NCBI RefSeq assembly: GCF_028553805.1
Contig: NZ_CP067140.1
Span: 310,001-374,000 of the forward strand
Origin: Paracoccus saliphilus
Lineage (GTDB): Bacteria; Pseudomonadota; Alphaproteobacteria; Rhodobacterales; Rhodobacteraceae
Direction: 5' to 3'
DNA length: 64,000 nucleotides
The notes below the pieces were generated by a model, which was not told the DNA's origin, searched no databases, and saw only the letters and a program-made list of their open reading frames with translations. The position numbers and the translations under genes are program-made. This document shows positions 51,922 to 61,492 of this stretch, piece after piece. The first letter of the stretch is position 1, and the number at the start of each line of letters is the position of its first letter.

Positions 51922-53261
51922 TGGATAACCTGCTGATCGAAATCATTTTCGGTGCGTTCTTCGGGCTGCTGGTCCTGGGCGCCCCCATCACCGTGGCCCT
52001 CGGTGTGTCGTCGCTGGTCGCGATGATCTATCTGGGCGACAACCCGATCAAGATGGTGCAGATGGCATGGTCCTCGGTGGGATCATTCCCGCTGATGGCT
52101 TTGCCTGCCTTCATCCTCGCCGGAGCGCTGATGGAGGCTGCGGGTCTGTCGCGCCGCCTGATCTCGGTGGCCGAGAGCCTTGCCGGTCCGTTTACCGGCG
52201 GGCTGTCGGCGGCCACCATCGTAGCCTGCCTGTTCTTTGGCGCCATATCGGGTTCCGGTCCCGCCACCACCGCCGCCGTGGGAATGCTGATGATCCCCGC
52301 CATGTCGCGGCAGGGTTACGGGCCGGGCTATGCGGCATCGGTTACCGCCGCCGCGGGCGGTCTTGGGATCATTATCCCGCCCTCGATCCCGATGGTGATC
52401 TACGGCATCTCGGCGATGGGTATGCAGCCTGACCCGGCAGCGGTCGAAGCGCATGGTACGTTTCAGTCGGTTTCGATCTCGAAACTCTTCATCGCGGGCT
52501 TCCTGCCCGGTGCCGTCATGGCGGGCGGGCTGTTGGTGATGAACTATATCCGTTGCCGAATCCGGGGCTTTCACGGCTCTGACGAGCCGCTCTCGCTCCA
52601 CAAGGTCGCCTGTGCCTGCTACAAAGGTTTCTGGGCGTTGATGGCACCGGTGGTGATCCTTGGCGGCATCTATAGTGGCTTCTTCACTCCGACCGAAGCC
52701 GCCATCGTGGCCATCTTCTACACGCTTTTCGTCGGCGCGGCGATCTATCGCGAGCTTGACCTAGGCGAAATGATCAAGGCTCTGGATACCACGACCTGGT
52801 TGTCGGGTCGCGTGCTGCTGGTGCTGTTCACCGCCACGATCTTCGGCCGCATCCTGGTCGAGAACGACGTTCCCGGCGCCATCGCGGGCGGAGTGCTAAG
52901 CCTGACGACCAATATCTATGCGATCTGGGCCATGATCATCGGCATGTTGCTGATCATCGGCATGTTCATGGAGACGCTGGCCGCGATCATGATCCTCGTG
53001 CCCGTGATGCTGCCGGTCGCCTATATGGTCGGCATCGATCCGATTCATTTCGGCATCGTGATGATCTGCACCCTGTCAGTAGGTTTTCAGACCCCGCCGC
53101 TTGGCGAGAACCTGTTCATCGCCTCTGGTATTTCGGGTGTCTCGATCGAGCGGATCAGCCTGCGCGCGATCCCCTTCGCCATTGCTTCAATCTCCGCAAT
53201 CTTCGTCATCGCCAGCTTTCCGGAACTCACGCTGTGGTTGCCGCGAATGCTGGGCTATTAA
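51921..53261 (+). CDS. tauM: TRAP transporter large permease (DctM type), taurine
   Basis: The 446-residue protein has about twelve hydrophobic helices, with the DctM features FGAISGSGPATTAAVGMLMIPAMSRQGY and GLGIIIPPSIPMVIYGISA, plus TPTEAAIVAIFYTLFVG in the second half. It moves substrate with Na+ symport across the inner membrane, taking taurine from the DctP-type protein. It overlaps tauL by one base and is 15 bp from tauX. Confidence 0.93.
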   Translation: MDNLLIEIIFGAFFGLLVLGAPITVALGVSSLVAMIYLGDNPIKMVQMAWSSVGSFPLMALPAFILAGALMEAAGLSRRLISVAESLAGPFTGGLSAATIVACLFFGAISGSGPATTAAVGMLMIPAMSRQGYGPGYAASVTAAAGGLGIIIPPSIPMVIYGISAMGMQPDPAAVEAHGTFQSVSISKLFIAGFLPGAVMAGGLLVMNYIRCRIRGFHGSDEPLSLHKVACACYKGFWALMAPVVILGGIYSGFFTPTEAAIVAIFYTLFVGAAIYRELDLGEMIKALDTTTWLSGRVLLVLFTATIFGRILVENDVPGAIAGGVLSLTTNIYAIWAMIIGMLLIIGMFMETLAAIMILVPVMLPVAYMVGIDPIHFGIVMICTLSVGFQTPPLGENLFIASGISGVSIERISLRAIPFAIASISAIFVIASFPELTLWLPRMLGY

Positions 53262-53276
53262 TCAAGGAGTATCCCC

Positions 53277-53672
53277 ATGTCCCGTAATCTGACCGCCAAG
53301 GATCTGAAGGCCACTTTCGACGCTTTCAATCGCCACGATATTGATGGAGTGATGGCTCATTTCGCCGATGACTGCGTGTTCTACACGGTCGCGGGCGATC
53401 ACGAATACGGAAATCGTATTGAAGGGCGAGAGGCCATCGCCAAGGCCTTCGAGGGCGTCTGGACCGCGATGCCGGATGTCGAGTGGGCCGATCACAGCCA
53501 TTTCATGTCCGAGGACGGCACGCGGGGCGTTTCGCAATGGACTTTCCGCGCGACCAATCCCGACGGGACGAGGACCGAGGTGCAGGGCGCGGACCTGTTC
53601 CGCATCCGTGACGGGAAGATCATCGAGAAACAGGCGATCCGCAAGCAGCGCCCGGCGGTTCCGGCGAAGTGA
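53277..53672 (+). CDS. tauX: Taurine dehydrogenase small subunit (SnoaL/NTF2-like)
   Basis: The 131-residue protein has the NTF2/SnoaL fold with FDAFNRHDIDGVMAHFADDCVFYTVAGDHEYGNRIEGREAIAKAFEGVW. In Paracoccus and Rhodobacter the tauX product is the small subunit of taurine dehydrogenase and pairs with TauY, encoded by the next gene. AAGGAG precedes ATG 53277. The annotation relies on both family and position. Confidence 0.88.
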   Translation: MSRNLTAKDLKATFDAFNRHDIDGVMAHFADDCVFYTVAGDHEYGNRIEGREAIAKAFEGVWTAMPDVEWADHSHFMSEDGTRGVSQWTFRATNPDGTRTEVQGADLFRIRDGKIIEKQAIRKQRPAVPAK

Positions 53673-53679
53673 GGCGATC

Positions 53680-55071
53680 ATGCAGATGATCGATAAACGC
53701 TCGGGATCAGAGCCCTTCGACCCGTACTACGATCCGATGACGGCGCGCGCGCTTGGTCCGGGTAGCGATTACGCGCCGACCTACTGGATCGGGACGGCAG
53801 GTGCCGCGCCAGAAGATGACGGACCGGTCAAATCCGACATGGATGTGGATGTCGTGGTGATCGGTTCGGGTTATACCGGGCTTTCGACCGCCATCCACCT
53901 GGCCAAGATGCACGGCATCAAGGCCGCGGTGCTGGAGGCCAATGGCGTGGCCTATGGCTGCTCGACCCGGAATGGCGGGCAGGCGCAGATCAGCTCTGGC
54001 CGGCTCAAGCGCAGCCAGTGGATCAAGCGTTGGGGGCTTGATGTCGCCAGGGGGCTGCATGCCGAGGTGGTCGAGGCGTTCGGTCTGTTCCGCGGGCTGA
54101 TCCGTGATCATGACATTGCCTGCGAACCCCAGGACGGCGGGCATTACTACATCGCCCACAAGGCTTCGGTCATGCCCTCGCTGGAGGCCGAGGCCACGCT
54201 TTTGCGCGACAGTTTCGGCTACGGAGCCCGGATGCTCTCCCGCGACGAGTTGCACGAGACCGTCGCGCGGGACATGGAGGCGCATGGTGCCATGTGGGAG
54301 CCCGACGGTGTCGGCATCCACGCGGCCAAGCTGGCTTTCGGCTATCTGCGGGTGGCGCGCGAGCTCGGCGCTCGCGTACATACTGACAGCCCGGTGCAGG
54401 GCTGGGTGTTCAAGGATGGTGTGCATCATCTGCGCACGCCCGGCGGCACGGTTCGCGCCCGGCGCGTGGCGGTGGCGACGGCGGCCTATGCGCCCCGGAA
54501 CCTGCATCCGAGGCTGAAGGACCGGTTGATGCCGATCATGTCCAACAGCATCGTGACCCGCGAATTGACCGCCAACGAACTTGAGGCTGTTGGTATCCGG
54601 CGCCTGTCGCCGCTGACCGATACCCGCACGCTGCGGCACTACTATCGTCTGCTTCCCGATAACCGGCTGCAGATCGGATCGCGCGCAGCAATCACCGGGA
54701 AGGACGCGGCAAACCCTACGCATCTCAAAACGCTTTGCGAGGGGATGGCCCGAAAATTCCCCGTCCTGCGCGGGATCGAGTTGGACTACAGCTGGTGGGG
54801 GTGGGTCGATGTCAGCCATGACATGATGCCCCGGATCACTGGCCTTCCCGACCTGCCGGGCGCCTTCTATGCGCTTGGTTATGGCGGCAATGGGGTCATG
54901 TATTCCGCCATGGCCGGTCGCCGGATGGCGCAACTGGTCGCGGGAGAAAAGATCCCGAACCTGCCGATATTCAACAACGAGTTGCCTCACGAGGGCTGGA
55001 AGACGCCGTTCCGGCGGCTTGGCCAGTGGGGTCTCTATCACCTCTATCACTTCCGCGACGAGCGTAATTAA
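53680..55071 (+). CDS. tauY: Taurine dehydrogenase large subunit (FAD-dependent, DAO family)
   Basis: The 463-residue protein from ATG 53680 has an N-terminal FAD-binding motif VVVIGSGYTGLSTAIHLAKM (GSGYTG at 62-67) and a D-amino-acid oxidase-type body (YGCSTRNGGQAQISSGR, YALGYGGNGVMYSAMAGRRMAQLV). It oxidatively deaminates taurine to sulfoacetaldehyde and ammonium, passing electrons to the respiratory chain. ATG is 8 bp after the tauX stop with TGAGGC upstream. The long open frame upstream, running through tauX in another phase, is rejected. Confidence 0.92.
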   Translation: MQMIDKRSGSEPFDPYYDPMTARALGPGSDYAPTYWIGTAGAAPEDDGPVKSDMDVDVVVIGSGYTGLSTAIHLAKMHGIKAAVLEANGVAYGCSTRNGGQAQISSGRLKRSQWIKRWGLDVARGLHAEVVEAFGLFRGLIRDHDIACEPQDGGHYYIAHKASVMPSLEAEATLLRDSFGYGARMLSRDELHETVARDMEAHGAMWEPDGVGIHAAKLAFGYLRVARELGARVHTDSPVQGWVFKDGVHHLRTPGGTVRARRVAVATAAYAPRNLHPRLKDRLMPIMSNSIVTRELTANELEAVGIRRLSPLTDTRTLRHYYRLLPDNRLQIGSRAAITGKDAANPTHLKTLCEGMARKFPVLRGIELDYSWWGWVDVSHDMMPRITGLPDLPGAFYALGYGGNGVMYSAMAGRRMAQLVAGEKIPNLPIFNNELPHEGWKTPFRRLGQWGLYHLYHFRDERN

Positions 55072-55083
55072 GGAGCGACGCCG

Positions 55084-56865
55084 ATGAAAATGACCACCGA
55101 AGAAGCTTTCGTCAAAATCTTGCAGCTGCACGGGATCGAACAGGCGTTCGGGATTATCGGTTCGGCGATGATGCCGGTGAGCGACCTGTTTCCCAAGGCG
55201 GGGATCAAATTCTGGGATTGCGCACATGAGACCAATGCCGGGCTGATGGCGGACGGGTTCACCCGCTCGACCGGCAAGATGTCGATGGCGATTGCCCAGA
55301 ACGGTCCCGGCGTGACCGGCTTTGTCACCCCGGTCAAGACCGCCTACTGGAACCACACGCCGTTGTTGCTGGTCACGCCGCAGGCAGCCAACAAGACCAT
55401 CGGACAGGGCGGGTTCCAGGAGATGGAGCAGATGCGGCTTTTCGCCGATTGCGTCTGCTACCAGGAAGAGGTTCGCGATCCGAGCCGCATCCCCGAGGTG
55501 CTGAACCGGGTGATCATGCAGGCTTGGCGGAACTCTGCGCCCGCGCAGATGAATATCCCGCGGGATTTCTGGACCCAGGTGATCGATGTCGATCTGCCGC
55601 AGGTCGTCGCCTTCGAGCGTCCGGCGGGCGGCGAGCAGGCGGTGACCGAGGCGGCGAAGCTGTTGTCTGGGGCCAAGTTCCCGGTGATCCTGTCCGGCGC
55701 GGGCGTGGTGCTCTCGGGCGCGATTCCGGATCTGGTCAAGCTGGCCGAGCGGCTGGATGCCCCGGTTTGTTCGAACTACCAGCATAATGACAGCTTCCCC
55801 GGTTCGCATCCACTGGCCATGGGGCCATTGGGTTATAACGGCTCGAAAGCCGGGATGGAGATCATTGCCAAGGCAGACGTGGTTCTGGCGCTCGGCACGC
55901 GGCTTAACCCATTCTCGACCCTGCCGGGTTATGGCATCGATTACTGGCCGAAGGATGCCAAGATCATCCAGGTCGATATCAATGCCGACCGGATCGGACT
56001 GACCAAGAAGGTCAGTGTCGGCATTCAGGGCGATGCGTCCAAGGTCGCGCGCGGCATCATGGCGCAACTATCCGCCAATGCCGGGGATGCGGGCCGCACA
56101 GAGCGCCGCGATCTGGTGGCGCAGACCAAGTCGCGTTGGGCGCAGGAACTCTCCAGCCTCGATCATGAAGAGGACGATCCCGGTACCGAATGGAACGCAG
56201 GTGCGCGCGATCGCGATTCCGATCTGATGAGCCCCCGTCAGGCATGGCGGGCGATCATGCAGGCCGTTCCGAAAGAGGCCATCGTCAGCTCGGATATCGG
56301 CAATAACTGCGCCATCGGCAACGCCTATCCCAGCTTCGAGGCGGGCCGCAAATACCTGGCGCCCGGCCTGTTCGGTCCCTGCGGCTACGGGTTCCCGGCA
56401 ATCCTTGGCGCCAAGATCGGCAATCCGGACACTCCGGTGATCGGCTTTGCGGGCGATGGTGCCTTCGGTATCTCGATGAACGAGATGACTGCCTGCGGGC
56501 GTGACGACTGGCCTGCGATCACCATGGTGGTGTTCCGCAACTACCAATGGGGCGCAGAAAAGCGCAACACCACGCTGTGGTACGACAACAATTTTGTCGG
56601 CACTGAGCTTGATCGCGGCACCTCCTACGCGAAGATCGCCGAGGCTTGCGGCGCGCGCGGAGTGCAGGTCAGTTCGCAAGAAGACCTGACCGAAGCCTTG
56701 CACCAAGCAGTCGAGCGTCAGATGAAGCAAGGCGAGACCACCTTCATTGAGGTGGTTCTGAACCAGGAGTTGGGCGAACCGTTCCGCCGCGATGCGATGA
56801 AGAAGCCGGTCGAGGTGGCGGGCATCGATCCCGCCGATATGCGTCCGCAACAAGGTGCCGCGTAA
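55084..56865 (+). CDS. xsc: Sulfoacetaldehyde acetyltransferase
   Basis: The 593-residue thiamine-diphosphate enzyme converts sulfoacetaldehyde and phosphate to acetyl phosphate and sulfite. The catalytic glutamate is in CAHETNAGLMADGF (about residue 49), and the ThDP/Mg site is GDGAFGISMNEMTACGRDDWPAITMVVFRN (near 457-486), followed by YQWGAEKRNTTLWYDNNFVGTEL, which is diagnostic of Xsc. The ribosome-binding site AAGGAG overlaps the tauY stop. A strong hairpin with TCTTT follows the gene. Confidence 0.96.
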   Translation: MKMTTEEAFVKILQLHGIEQAFGIIGSAMMPVSDLFPKAGIKFWDCAHETNAGLMADGFTRSTGKMSMAIAQNGPGVTGFVTPVKTAYWNHTPLLLVTPQAANKTIGQGGFQEMEQMRLFADCVCYQEEVRDPSRIPEVLNRVIMQAWRNSAPAQMNIPRDFWTQVIDVDLPQVVAFERPAGGEQAVTEAAKLLSGAKFPVILSGAGVVLSGAIPDLVKLAERLDAPVCSNYQHNDSFPGSHPLAMGPLGYNGSKAGMEIIAKADVVLALGTRLNPFSTLPGYGIDYWPKDAKIIQVDINADRIGLTKKVSVGIQGDASKVARGIMAQLSANAGDAGRTERRDLVAQTKSRWAQELSSLDHEEDDPGTEWNAGARDRDSDLMSPRQAWRAIMQAVPKEAIVSSDIGNNCAIGNAYPSFEAGRKYLAPGLFGPCGYGFPAILGAKIGNPDTPVIGFAGDGAFGISMNEMTACGRDDWPAITMVVFRNYQWGAEKRNTTLWYDNNFVGTELDRGTSYAKIAEACGARGVQVSSQEDLTEALHQAVERQMKQGETTFIEVVLNQELGEPFRRDAMKKPVEVAGIDPADMRPQQGAA

Positions 56866-56884
56866 AGCGGCCCATGCTATCCGG

Positions 56885-56914
56885 CCCGGCGGGCAGCTGC
56901 CCCGCCGGGTCTTT
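56885..56914 (+). terminator. Hairpin terminator/attenuator between xsc and tauZ
   Basis: CCCGGCGGG (56885-56893), loop CAGCTGC, CCCGCCGGG (56901-56909) then TCTTT (56910-56914). It is a 9-bp GC stem with a short T-run, 20 bp after the xsc stop, while tauZ begins 22 bp further on. It probably lowers tauZ-pta expression relative to xsc. Confidence 0.65.
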
Positions 56915-56935
56915 CTGTCCCGCAGGAGTTTTCGA

Positions 56936-57961
56936 ATGCCCCCCAGCCTTGCCATGCGTCTGTCCAGTGTCCCGGCGCTGAAGCCGATGTTCCCGGGTTT
57001 TGCCGTCGCCGCGCTTGTGGCGGTCTCGGCGCAGTTCCTGTCGGAACATTACGGTGCGCCAGCGATGCTGCTGGCGCTGCTTCTGGGCCTGGCACTGAAC
57101 TTCCTGGCTGAAGAGGGGACACGTACCGCGCCGGGGATCGAGTTCACCGCCCGGACGGTGTTGCGTCTTGGGGTCGCGCTTCTCGGTGCGCGGATCAGCG
57201 TCGAGATGCTGGCGGAACTGGGTGCGGCGGCCATTGCGCTGGTCGTCGCGGGGGTGATCCTGACCATCCTGTTCGCGCTGCTGGTGGCCCGCTTCGTCGG
57301 TCGCCGCTGGCGCTTTGCCTTGCTGACCGGAGGCTCGGTCGCGATCTGCGGCGCTTCGGCCGCGATGGCCATCGCCGCGGTTCTTCCGCGGCACGAAAAG
57401 TCCGAGCGTGATCTGGTCTTTACCGTGCTGTCGGTCACAGTGCTGTCGACCGTGGCCATGGTGCTGTACCCGATGCTGGCGCAACTGTTCCAGTTCGACG
57501 CGCGCGATTCCGGCGTTTTCCTGGGCGGCACCATTCATGACGTTGCCCAGGTCGTCGGCGCGGGCTTCTCGATCGGCCCCGAGACCGGAGAGACCGCCAC
57601 GCTGGTCAAGCTGATCCGGGTTTCGATGCTTGCACCGGTGGTGCTGTGCTTTTCGCTCGTCATCCGGCAAAGGGGACTCGCCGATGCCGAAGCCGGGAAG
57701 AAACCGCCACTCTTGCCGGGCTTCGTGCTTGGTTTCCTGGCCCTGGCAACGTTGAACTCGATTGGCCTGATCCCGGCAATGATCGCGGATTGGGCCGGAG
57801 CTCTCAGCCGGTGGGCATTGCTGATCGCCATCGCTGCGGTGGGCATCAAGACCTCGCTTGGCCGCATGGTCGAGGTCGGGGCAGGTGCGATCGGGCTGAT
57901 GGTGGCGGAAACCGTCTTCCTCGGTGCCTTCATTGTCACCGGCCTGCATTTTTTGGGATAA
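56936..57961 (+). CDS. tauZ: YeiH/UPF0324 family membrane protein TauZ (putative sulfur-product exporter)
   Basis: The protein has about 341 residues from ATG 56936 with CAGGAG upstream. About nine to ten hydrophobic helices match the YeiH/UPF0324 family: LRLGVALLGARISVEMLAELG, TGGSVAICGASAAMAIAAVLP and DSGVFLGGTIHDVAQVVGAGFSI. TauZ lies in taurine clusters and is thought to move sulfite or sulfate out; this is a proposal from context. It is separated from xsc by a hairpin and is 3 bp ahead of pta. Confidence 0.85.
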   Translation: MPPSLAMRLSSVPALKPMFPGFAVAALVAVSAQFLSEHYGAPAMLLALLLGLALNFLAEEGTRTAPGIEFTARTVLRLGVALLGARISVEMLAELGAAAIALVVAGVILTILFALLVARFVGRRWRFALLTGGSVAICGASAAMAIAAVLPRHEKSERDLVFTVLSVTVLSTVAMVLYPMLAQLFQFDARDSGVFLGGTIHDVAQVVGAGFSIGPETGETATLVKLIRVSMLAPVVLCFSLVIRQRGLADAEAGKKPPLLPGFVLGFLALATLNSIGLIPAMIADWAGALSRWALLIAIAAVGIKTSLGRMVEVGAGAIGLMVAETVFLGAFIVTGLHFLG

Positions 57962-57964
57962 GTC

Positions 57965-58921
57965 ATGAAACCGCTCGACCGCATCTTTGAGAACGCCCGT
58001 GCCATGCCGCGACATATCATCCTGCCGGAAGGGGGGGATCCGCGTGTGGCCGAGGCAGCCATGCGGTTGACCGAGCAGGGATTGGCGCGCGTGACCCTGA
58101 TGGACGGTCCCGAGCTGCCCGGCGTCACTGGTCTGATCCCGGCGGATGCGCCTGATCTGGCAGAGCTTGCCGATCACTGGCACAGGATGCGGGCTTCGCG
58201 CGGCATGACGCCGGAACGGGCGTTGGAAGAGATGCGCGATCCGATCCGGCAGGCGGCCATGCGGGTGCGGCTTGGACAAGCCGACGGAACGGTCGGTGGT
58301 GCGGTCGCCACAACGGCCGATACGGTCCGCGCTGCGCTGCAGGTCATCGGGCGGGCCCCGAATGCCGGGGTGGTGTCGAGTTTCTTCCTGATGCTCTCTT
58401 GCGGTCCTGAGGCGCCGGTGAAGGGCGGCATGATCTTTGCCGATTGCGGCCTTGTCATCGAGCCCGACGCCGAGGAGCTCACGGCCATTGCCCGGGCTGC
58501 CGCCGCCTCCTGCCGCCGTCTGCTGACCGAGCCCCCACGGGTGGCGATGCTGAGCTTTTCGACCGCCGGTTCGGCCGATCATCCGAGCCTGACCCGAATT
58601 CGCGAGGCACTAGCCAGGATTCGCGCGGAGGAACCCGATCTCGAAATCGATGGAGAACTACAATTCGACGCGGCGCTCGACGATGCGATCCGTGCGAAGA
58701 AAGCTCCGCATAGCCGCCTGTCCGGTCGCCCGAACATCTTTGTCTTTCCCGATCTCGCGTCTGGCAATATCGGCTACAAGATCGCGCAACGCCTTGGTGG
58801 ACTGATCGCGATCGGCCCGATCCTGCAGGGACTCAACAAGCCTGCCAATGACCTGTCTCGGGGCTGCACGGTTGACGATATCATCGCGGCAACCGCGATC
58901 ACCGCGTTACAAGCAGATTAA
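57965..58921 (+). CDS. pta: Phosphate acetyltransferase (short form)
   Basis: The 318-residue protein is the catalytic PTA domain alone, without the N-terminal DRTGG/BioD regions of enterobacterial Pta. The family block SCGPEAPVKGGMIFADCGLVIEPDAEELTAIARAAA and the C-terminal NIFVFPDLASGNIGYKIAQRLGGL are present. It turns the acetyl phosphate from Xsc into acetyl-CoA. It is the last gene of the tau operon, convergent with pheS. Confidence 0.94.
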   Translation: MKPLDRIFENARAMPRHIILPEGGDPRVAEAAMRLTEQGLARVTLMDGPELPGVTGLIPADAPDLAELADHWHRMRASRGMTPERALEEMRDPIRQAAMRVRLGQADGTVGGAVATTADTVRAALQVIGRAPNAGVVSSFFLMLSCGPEAPVKGGMIFADCGLVIEPDAEELTAIARAAAASCRRLLTEPPRVAMLSFSTAGSADHPSLTRIREALARIRAEEPDLEIDGELQFDAALDDAIRAKKAPHSRLSGRPNIFVFPDLASGNIGYKIAQRLGGLIAIGPILQGLNKPANDLSRGCTVDDIIAATAITALQAD

Positions 58922-58955
58922 AAGGCGAGGCAATAGACGACAGCCTTCGATCCGA

Positions 58956-60038
58956 TCAGCGCGAAAGACCACCGCTGACGCTTGGGATATCTCCGGCGGC
59001 GAAGCCGTAATGGCGGAGCCAACGCAGATCGGATTCAAAGAAGGCACGCAGATCGGGAATGCCGTATTTCAGCATGGCGATGCGGTCGATGCCCATGCCG
59101 AACGCAAAACCCTGCCATTTATCGGGATCGACCCCGGCAGAGCGCAACACATGCGGATGGACCATGCCTGATCCAAGAATCTCCAGCCATGAGTCGCCCT
59201 GTCCGATCTTGAGCTGTCCGCCATCCCATGAACAACGGATATCGACTTCCGCCGAAGGTTCGGTGAAGGGGAAATGCGAGGCACGGAAGCGCAGTTCGAT
59301 CTCGTCGACCTCGAAATAGGTTCGGCAGAACTCCTCCAGCACCCATTTCAGTTGCGCCATCGAGATATCGCGGTCAATCGCGAGTCCTTCGACCTGATGG
59401 AACATCGGCGTATGTGTCTGGTCCATGTCCATGCGATAGACGCGCCCCGGAGCGATCACCCGGATGGGCGCGCCTTGTTCCTGCAACGAGCGGATCTGCA
59501 CCGGGCTGGTATGGGTGCGCAGCACATGCGGTGGGCGATTGTCGCCTTCGGCCCGGTGCATGTAGAACGTGTCCATTTCCTGCCGCGAGGGATGTTCCGG
59601 CGCGATATTCAGCGCATCGAAATTGTACCAGTCGGTTTCGACCTGCGGTCCTTCGGCCACGGCGAATCCCATATCGGCGAAGATCGCCGTAACCTCATCG
59701 GTGACCTGACTGATCGGATGGATCGTGCCGCGCGGACGGGGCCGCCCCGGCAAGGTCACGTCCAGCCATTCCCCGGCCAGCCGTTCCTCGAGCGCCGCGT
59801 CCTCCAGCGCAAGCTTGCGGGCGCGCAGCGCGGCGTCGATCTCGTCCCGCAACTCGTTCAGTGCACGACCGGTGGTCTGACGCTCTTCGGGGGTCATCTT
59901 GCCCAGTTCGCGCATCTTGAGGCTGATCTCACCCTTCTTGCCAAGGGCGGCAAGGCGCACCTCTTCGATGGCGGCGGGATCGGCCGCGGTTTTGATACGG
60001 TCAAGCCATTGCTGGCGAAGTGGGGTCAGATCATCCAT
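58956..60038 (-). CDS. pheS: Phenylalanine--tRNA ligase alpha subunit
   Basis: The 360-residue class II tRNA synthetase subunit has an N-terminal coiled-coil (about 1-90), motif 2 [25 protein letters not shown] and motif 3 [29 protein letters not shown]. It forms the alpha2beta2 enzyme with PheT. The usual neighbours rplT and rpmI lie about 2.7 kb upstream on the same strand, with two unrelated genes between. The ATG is 60038 with a weak AGGC site. pheT is not next to it within the window; downstream is pta, convergent. Confidence 0.95.
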   Translation of the reverse strand: MDDLTPLRQQWLDRIKTAADPAAIEEVRLAALGKKGEISLKMRELGKMTPEERQTTGRALNELRDEIDAALRARKLALEDAALEERLAGEWLDVTLPGRPRPRGTIHPISQVTDEVTAIFADMGFAVAEGPQVETDWYNFDALNIAPEHPSRQEMDTFYMHRAEGDNRPPHVLRTHTSPVQIRSLQEQGAPIRVIAPGRVYRMDMDQTHTPMFHQVEGLAIDRDISMAQLKWVLEEFCRTYFEVDEIELRFRASHFPFTEPSAEVDIRCSWDGGQLKIGQGDSWLEILGSGMVHPHVLRSAGVDPDKWQGFAFGMGIDRIAMLKYGIPDLRAFFESDLRWLRHYGFAAGDIPSVSGGLSR

Positions 60039-60130
60039 CGGAAAGCCTCGGCGTCATGTCGGGGCTTCCGTTACCACTTGTCGCAGCGATGGGAAAGGCT
60101 TGCTCACCGGGGAAAGGTGATCGGTGCGGC

Positions 60131-61492
60131 TTATTCCCATGCTTGCTCCTTCCTCATCGAGACTTGCAGCCAGACCCCGCCATGTGGGCGCAATGTCAGG
60201 ATCATCCGGGGCTGCGGGTCCCGACCGGGGACAGGATCGAACCGGAACCGGCTCAGCAATGTGGCAAGGATGATGACCGCTTCCTGTATCGCGAAATTGG
60301 TGCCGATACAGATGCGCGGGCCGGCTCCGAAGGGCAGGAAGGCAAAGCGGTCGGGCGTGGTTTCGAACCGGTCGGGATCGAAGGCGTCGGGATGTTCCCA
60401 CAGCAGGTGATGACGATGTAGCGCATAGATCGGCAACACGATGGTATCGCCGATCTGCACCTCGCGCCCACAGAGCCGGTCTGGGGCCTGCGCGGTGCGC
60501 GAAAGGAACGCGGCGGGGGGATAAAGGCGCAGCGTCTCGTTCACCACACGCTCGATATAGGGAAGCGCGCCAACATCCTCGGCGGTTGCCGCGCGACCTT
60601 CGAGAACCGAGCGGGCTTCTTCGGCGGCACGCTCCTGCACCTGCGGATCAAAGGCGCAAAGATAAAGCGCCCACGCGAGTGTCAGAGCGGTCGTCTCATG
60701 CCCCGCAACGATGAAGGTCAGCAGGTTGTCGCGCAGTTCTTCGCGGGTCATGCTGCGTCCCGTCTCGGGATCGGCGGCATCCAGCAGCAGGTCCAGAAGA
60801 TCGGGCGTGTCGTCCTTGGTTGCGGCCTGTGCCCGCTCGGCGATGGCCTGATCGGCGATCTGTTTCATCCGCTTCAGCCCCTGGCCCGACATCAGCCGGC
60901 CCGGGCGCGGCAACCATGCGGGCAGCCCCAGCACATCCATGATCGAGAGCTTGGCGGTCTGGGCGATATAGCCGTCGATGGCGTGGTGCACCGCGTCGCG
61001 GTCGAAACCGCCACCACCCGAGAAGGTGACGTCCGAGATGACCTCGAAAGTCGCTGCGACGGTCTCGGCGAACAGGTCTACCGGTCCGGTTGCCGCGGCA
61101 AGCCGTCTGCATGACGCCTCGGCGGCGGCGGTCATCACCGGACCGAGTGCCGTAATATGGCGGGCGGCAAAGGCAGGGGCGGCGGCGCGACGCTGCCAGC
61201 GCCAATGCGCGCCTTCGGCCACGAACAGGCTGTCGCCAATTGCGGGGTTCAGGATCAGCTTGGTCGTGACGGATTTCGGATAATCCTCGACCCGGTCCTT
61301 GAGGATATGGCGCAGGCTTTCGGGGTCAATCACCATATGCCAGCGCAGCCCCGTCCGGCCCGAAACGATGGGCTGGCGCAGGGCGATGCCGGGGATCAGT
61401 TCCAGCACGTTGCGGCGTGCGGTCGCCACCGTGCCCAGAATACCCATCGGGCGCAGGGTCAGCGGGACCTTGACGGGTTCGCGCGTAGTCAT
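60131..61492 (-). CDS. Cytochrome P450
   Basis: The 453-residue protein has the P450 landmarks in order: the I-helix AGHETTAL, ExxR in ETLRLYPPA, and the heme-binding FLPFGAGPRICIG with cysteine C395. There is no membrane anchor, so it is soluble and needs a separate ferredoxin or reductase. The substrate is unknown; relatives act on terpenes, fatty acids or polyketides. It is translationally coupled to the Ca2+/H+ antiporter gene (ATGA). An upstream open frame to 61723 is rejected. It lies upstream of pheS by 92 bp. Confidence 0.92.
   Translation of the reverse strand: MTTREPVKVPLTLRPMGILGTVATARRNVLELIPGIALRQPIVSGRTGLRWHMVIDPESLRHILKDRVEDYPKSVTTKLILNPAIGDSLFVAEGAHWRWQRRAAAPAFAARHITALGPVMTAAAEASCRRLAAATGPVDLFAETVAATFEVISDVTFSGGGGFDRDAVHHAIDGYIAQTAKLSIMDVLGLPAWLPRPGRLMSGQGLKRMKQIADQAIAERAQAATKDDTPDLLDLLLDAADPETGRSMTREELRDNLLTFIVAGHETTALTLAWALYLCAFDPQVQERAAEEARSVLEGRAATAEDVGALPYIERVVNETLRLYPPAAFLSRTAQAPDRLCGREVQIGDTIVLPIYALHRHHLLWEHPDAFDPDRFETTPDRFAFLPFGAGPRICIGTNFAIQEAVIILATLLSRFRFDPVPGRDPQPRMILTLRPHGGVWLQVSMRKEQAWE

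Noticed and set aside
53707..56067. 786-codon minus-strand open frame opposite tauX/tauY/xsc
   Set aside because: Composition is histidine/arginine/glutamine-rich as expected from the complement of GC-rich coding DNA; the plus strand encodes recognisable enzymes throughout.
56744..58582. 612-codon minus-strand open frame opposite tauZ and pta
   Set aside because: No domain features, and the opposite strand carries well-conserved genes.
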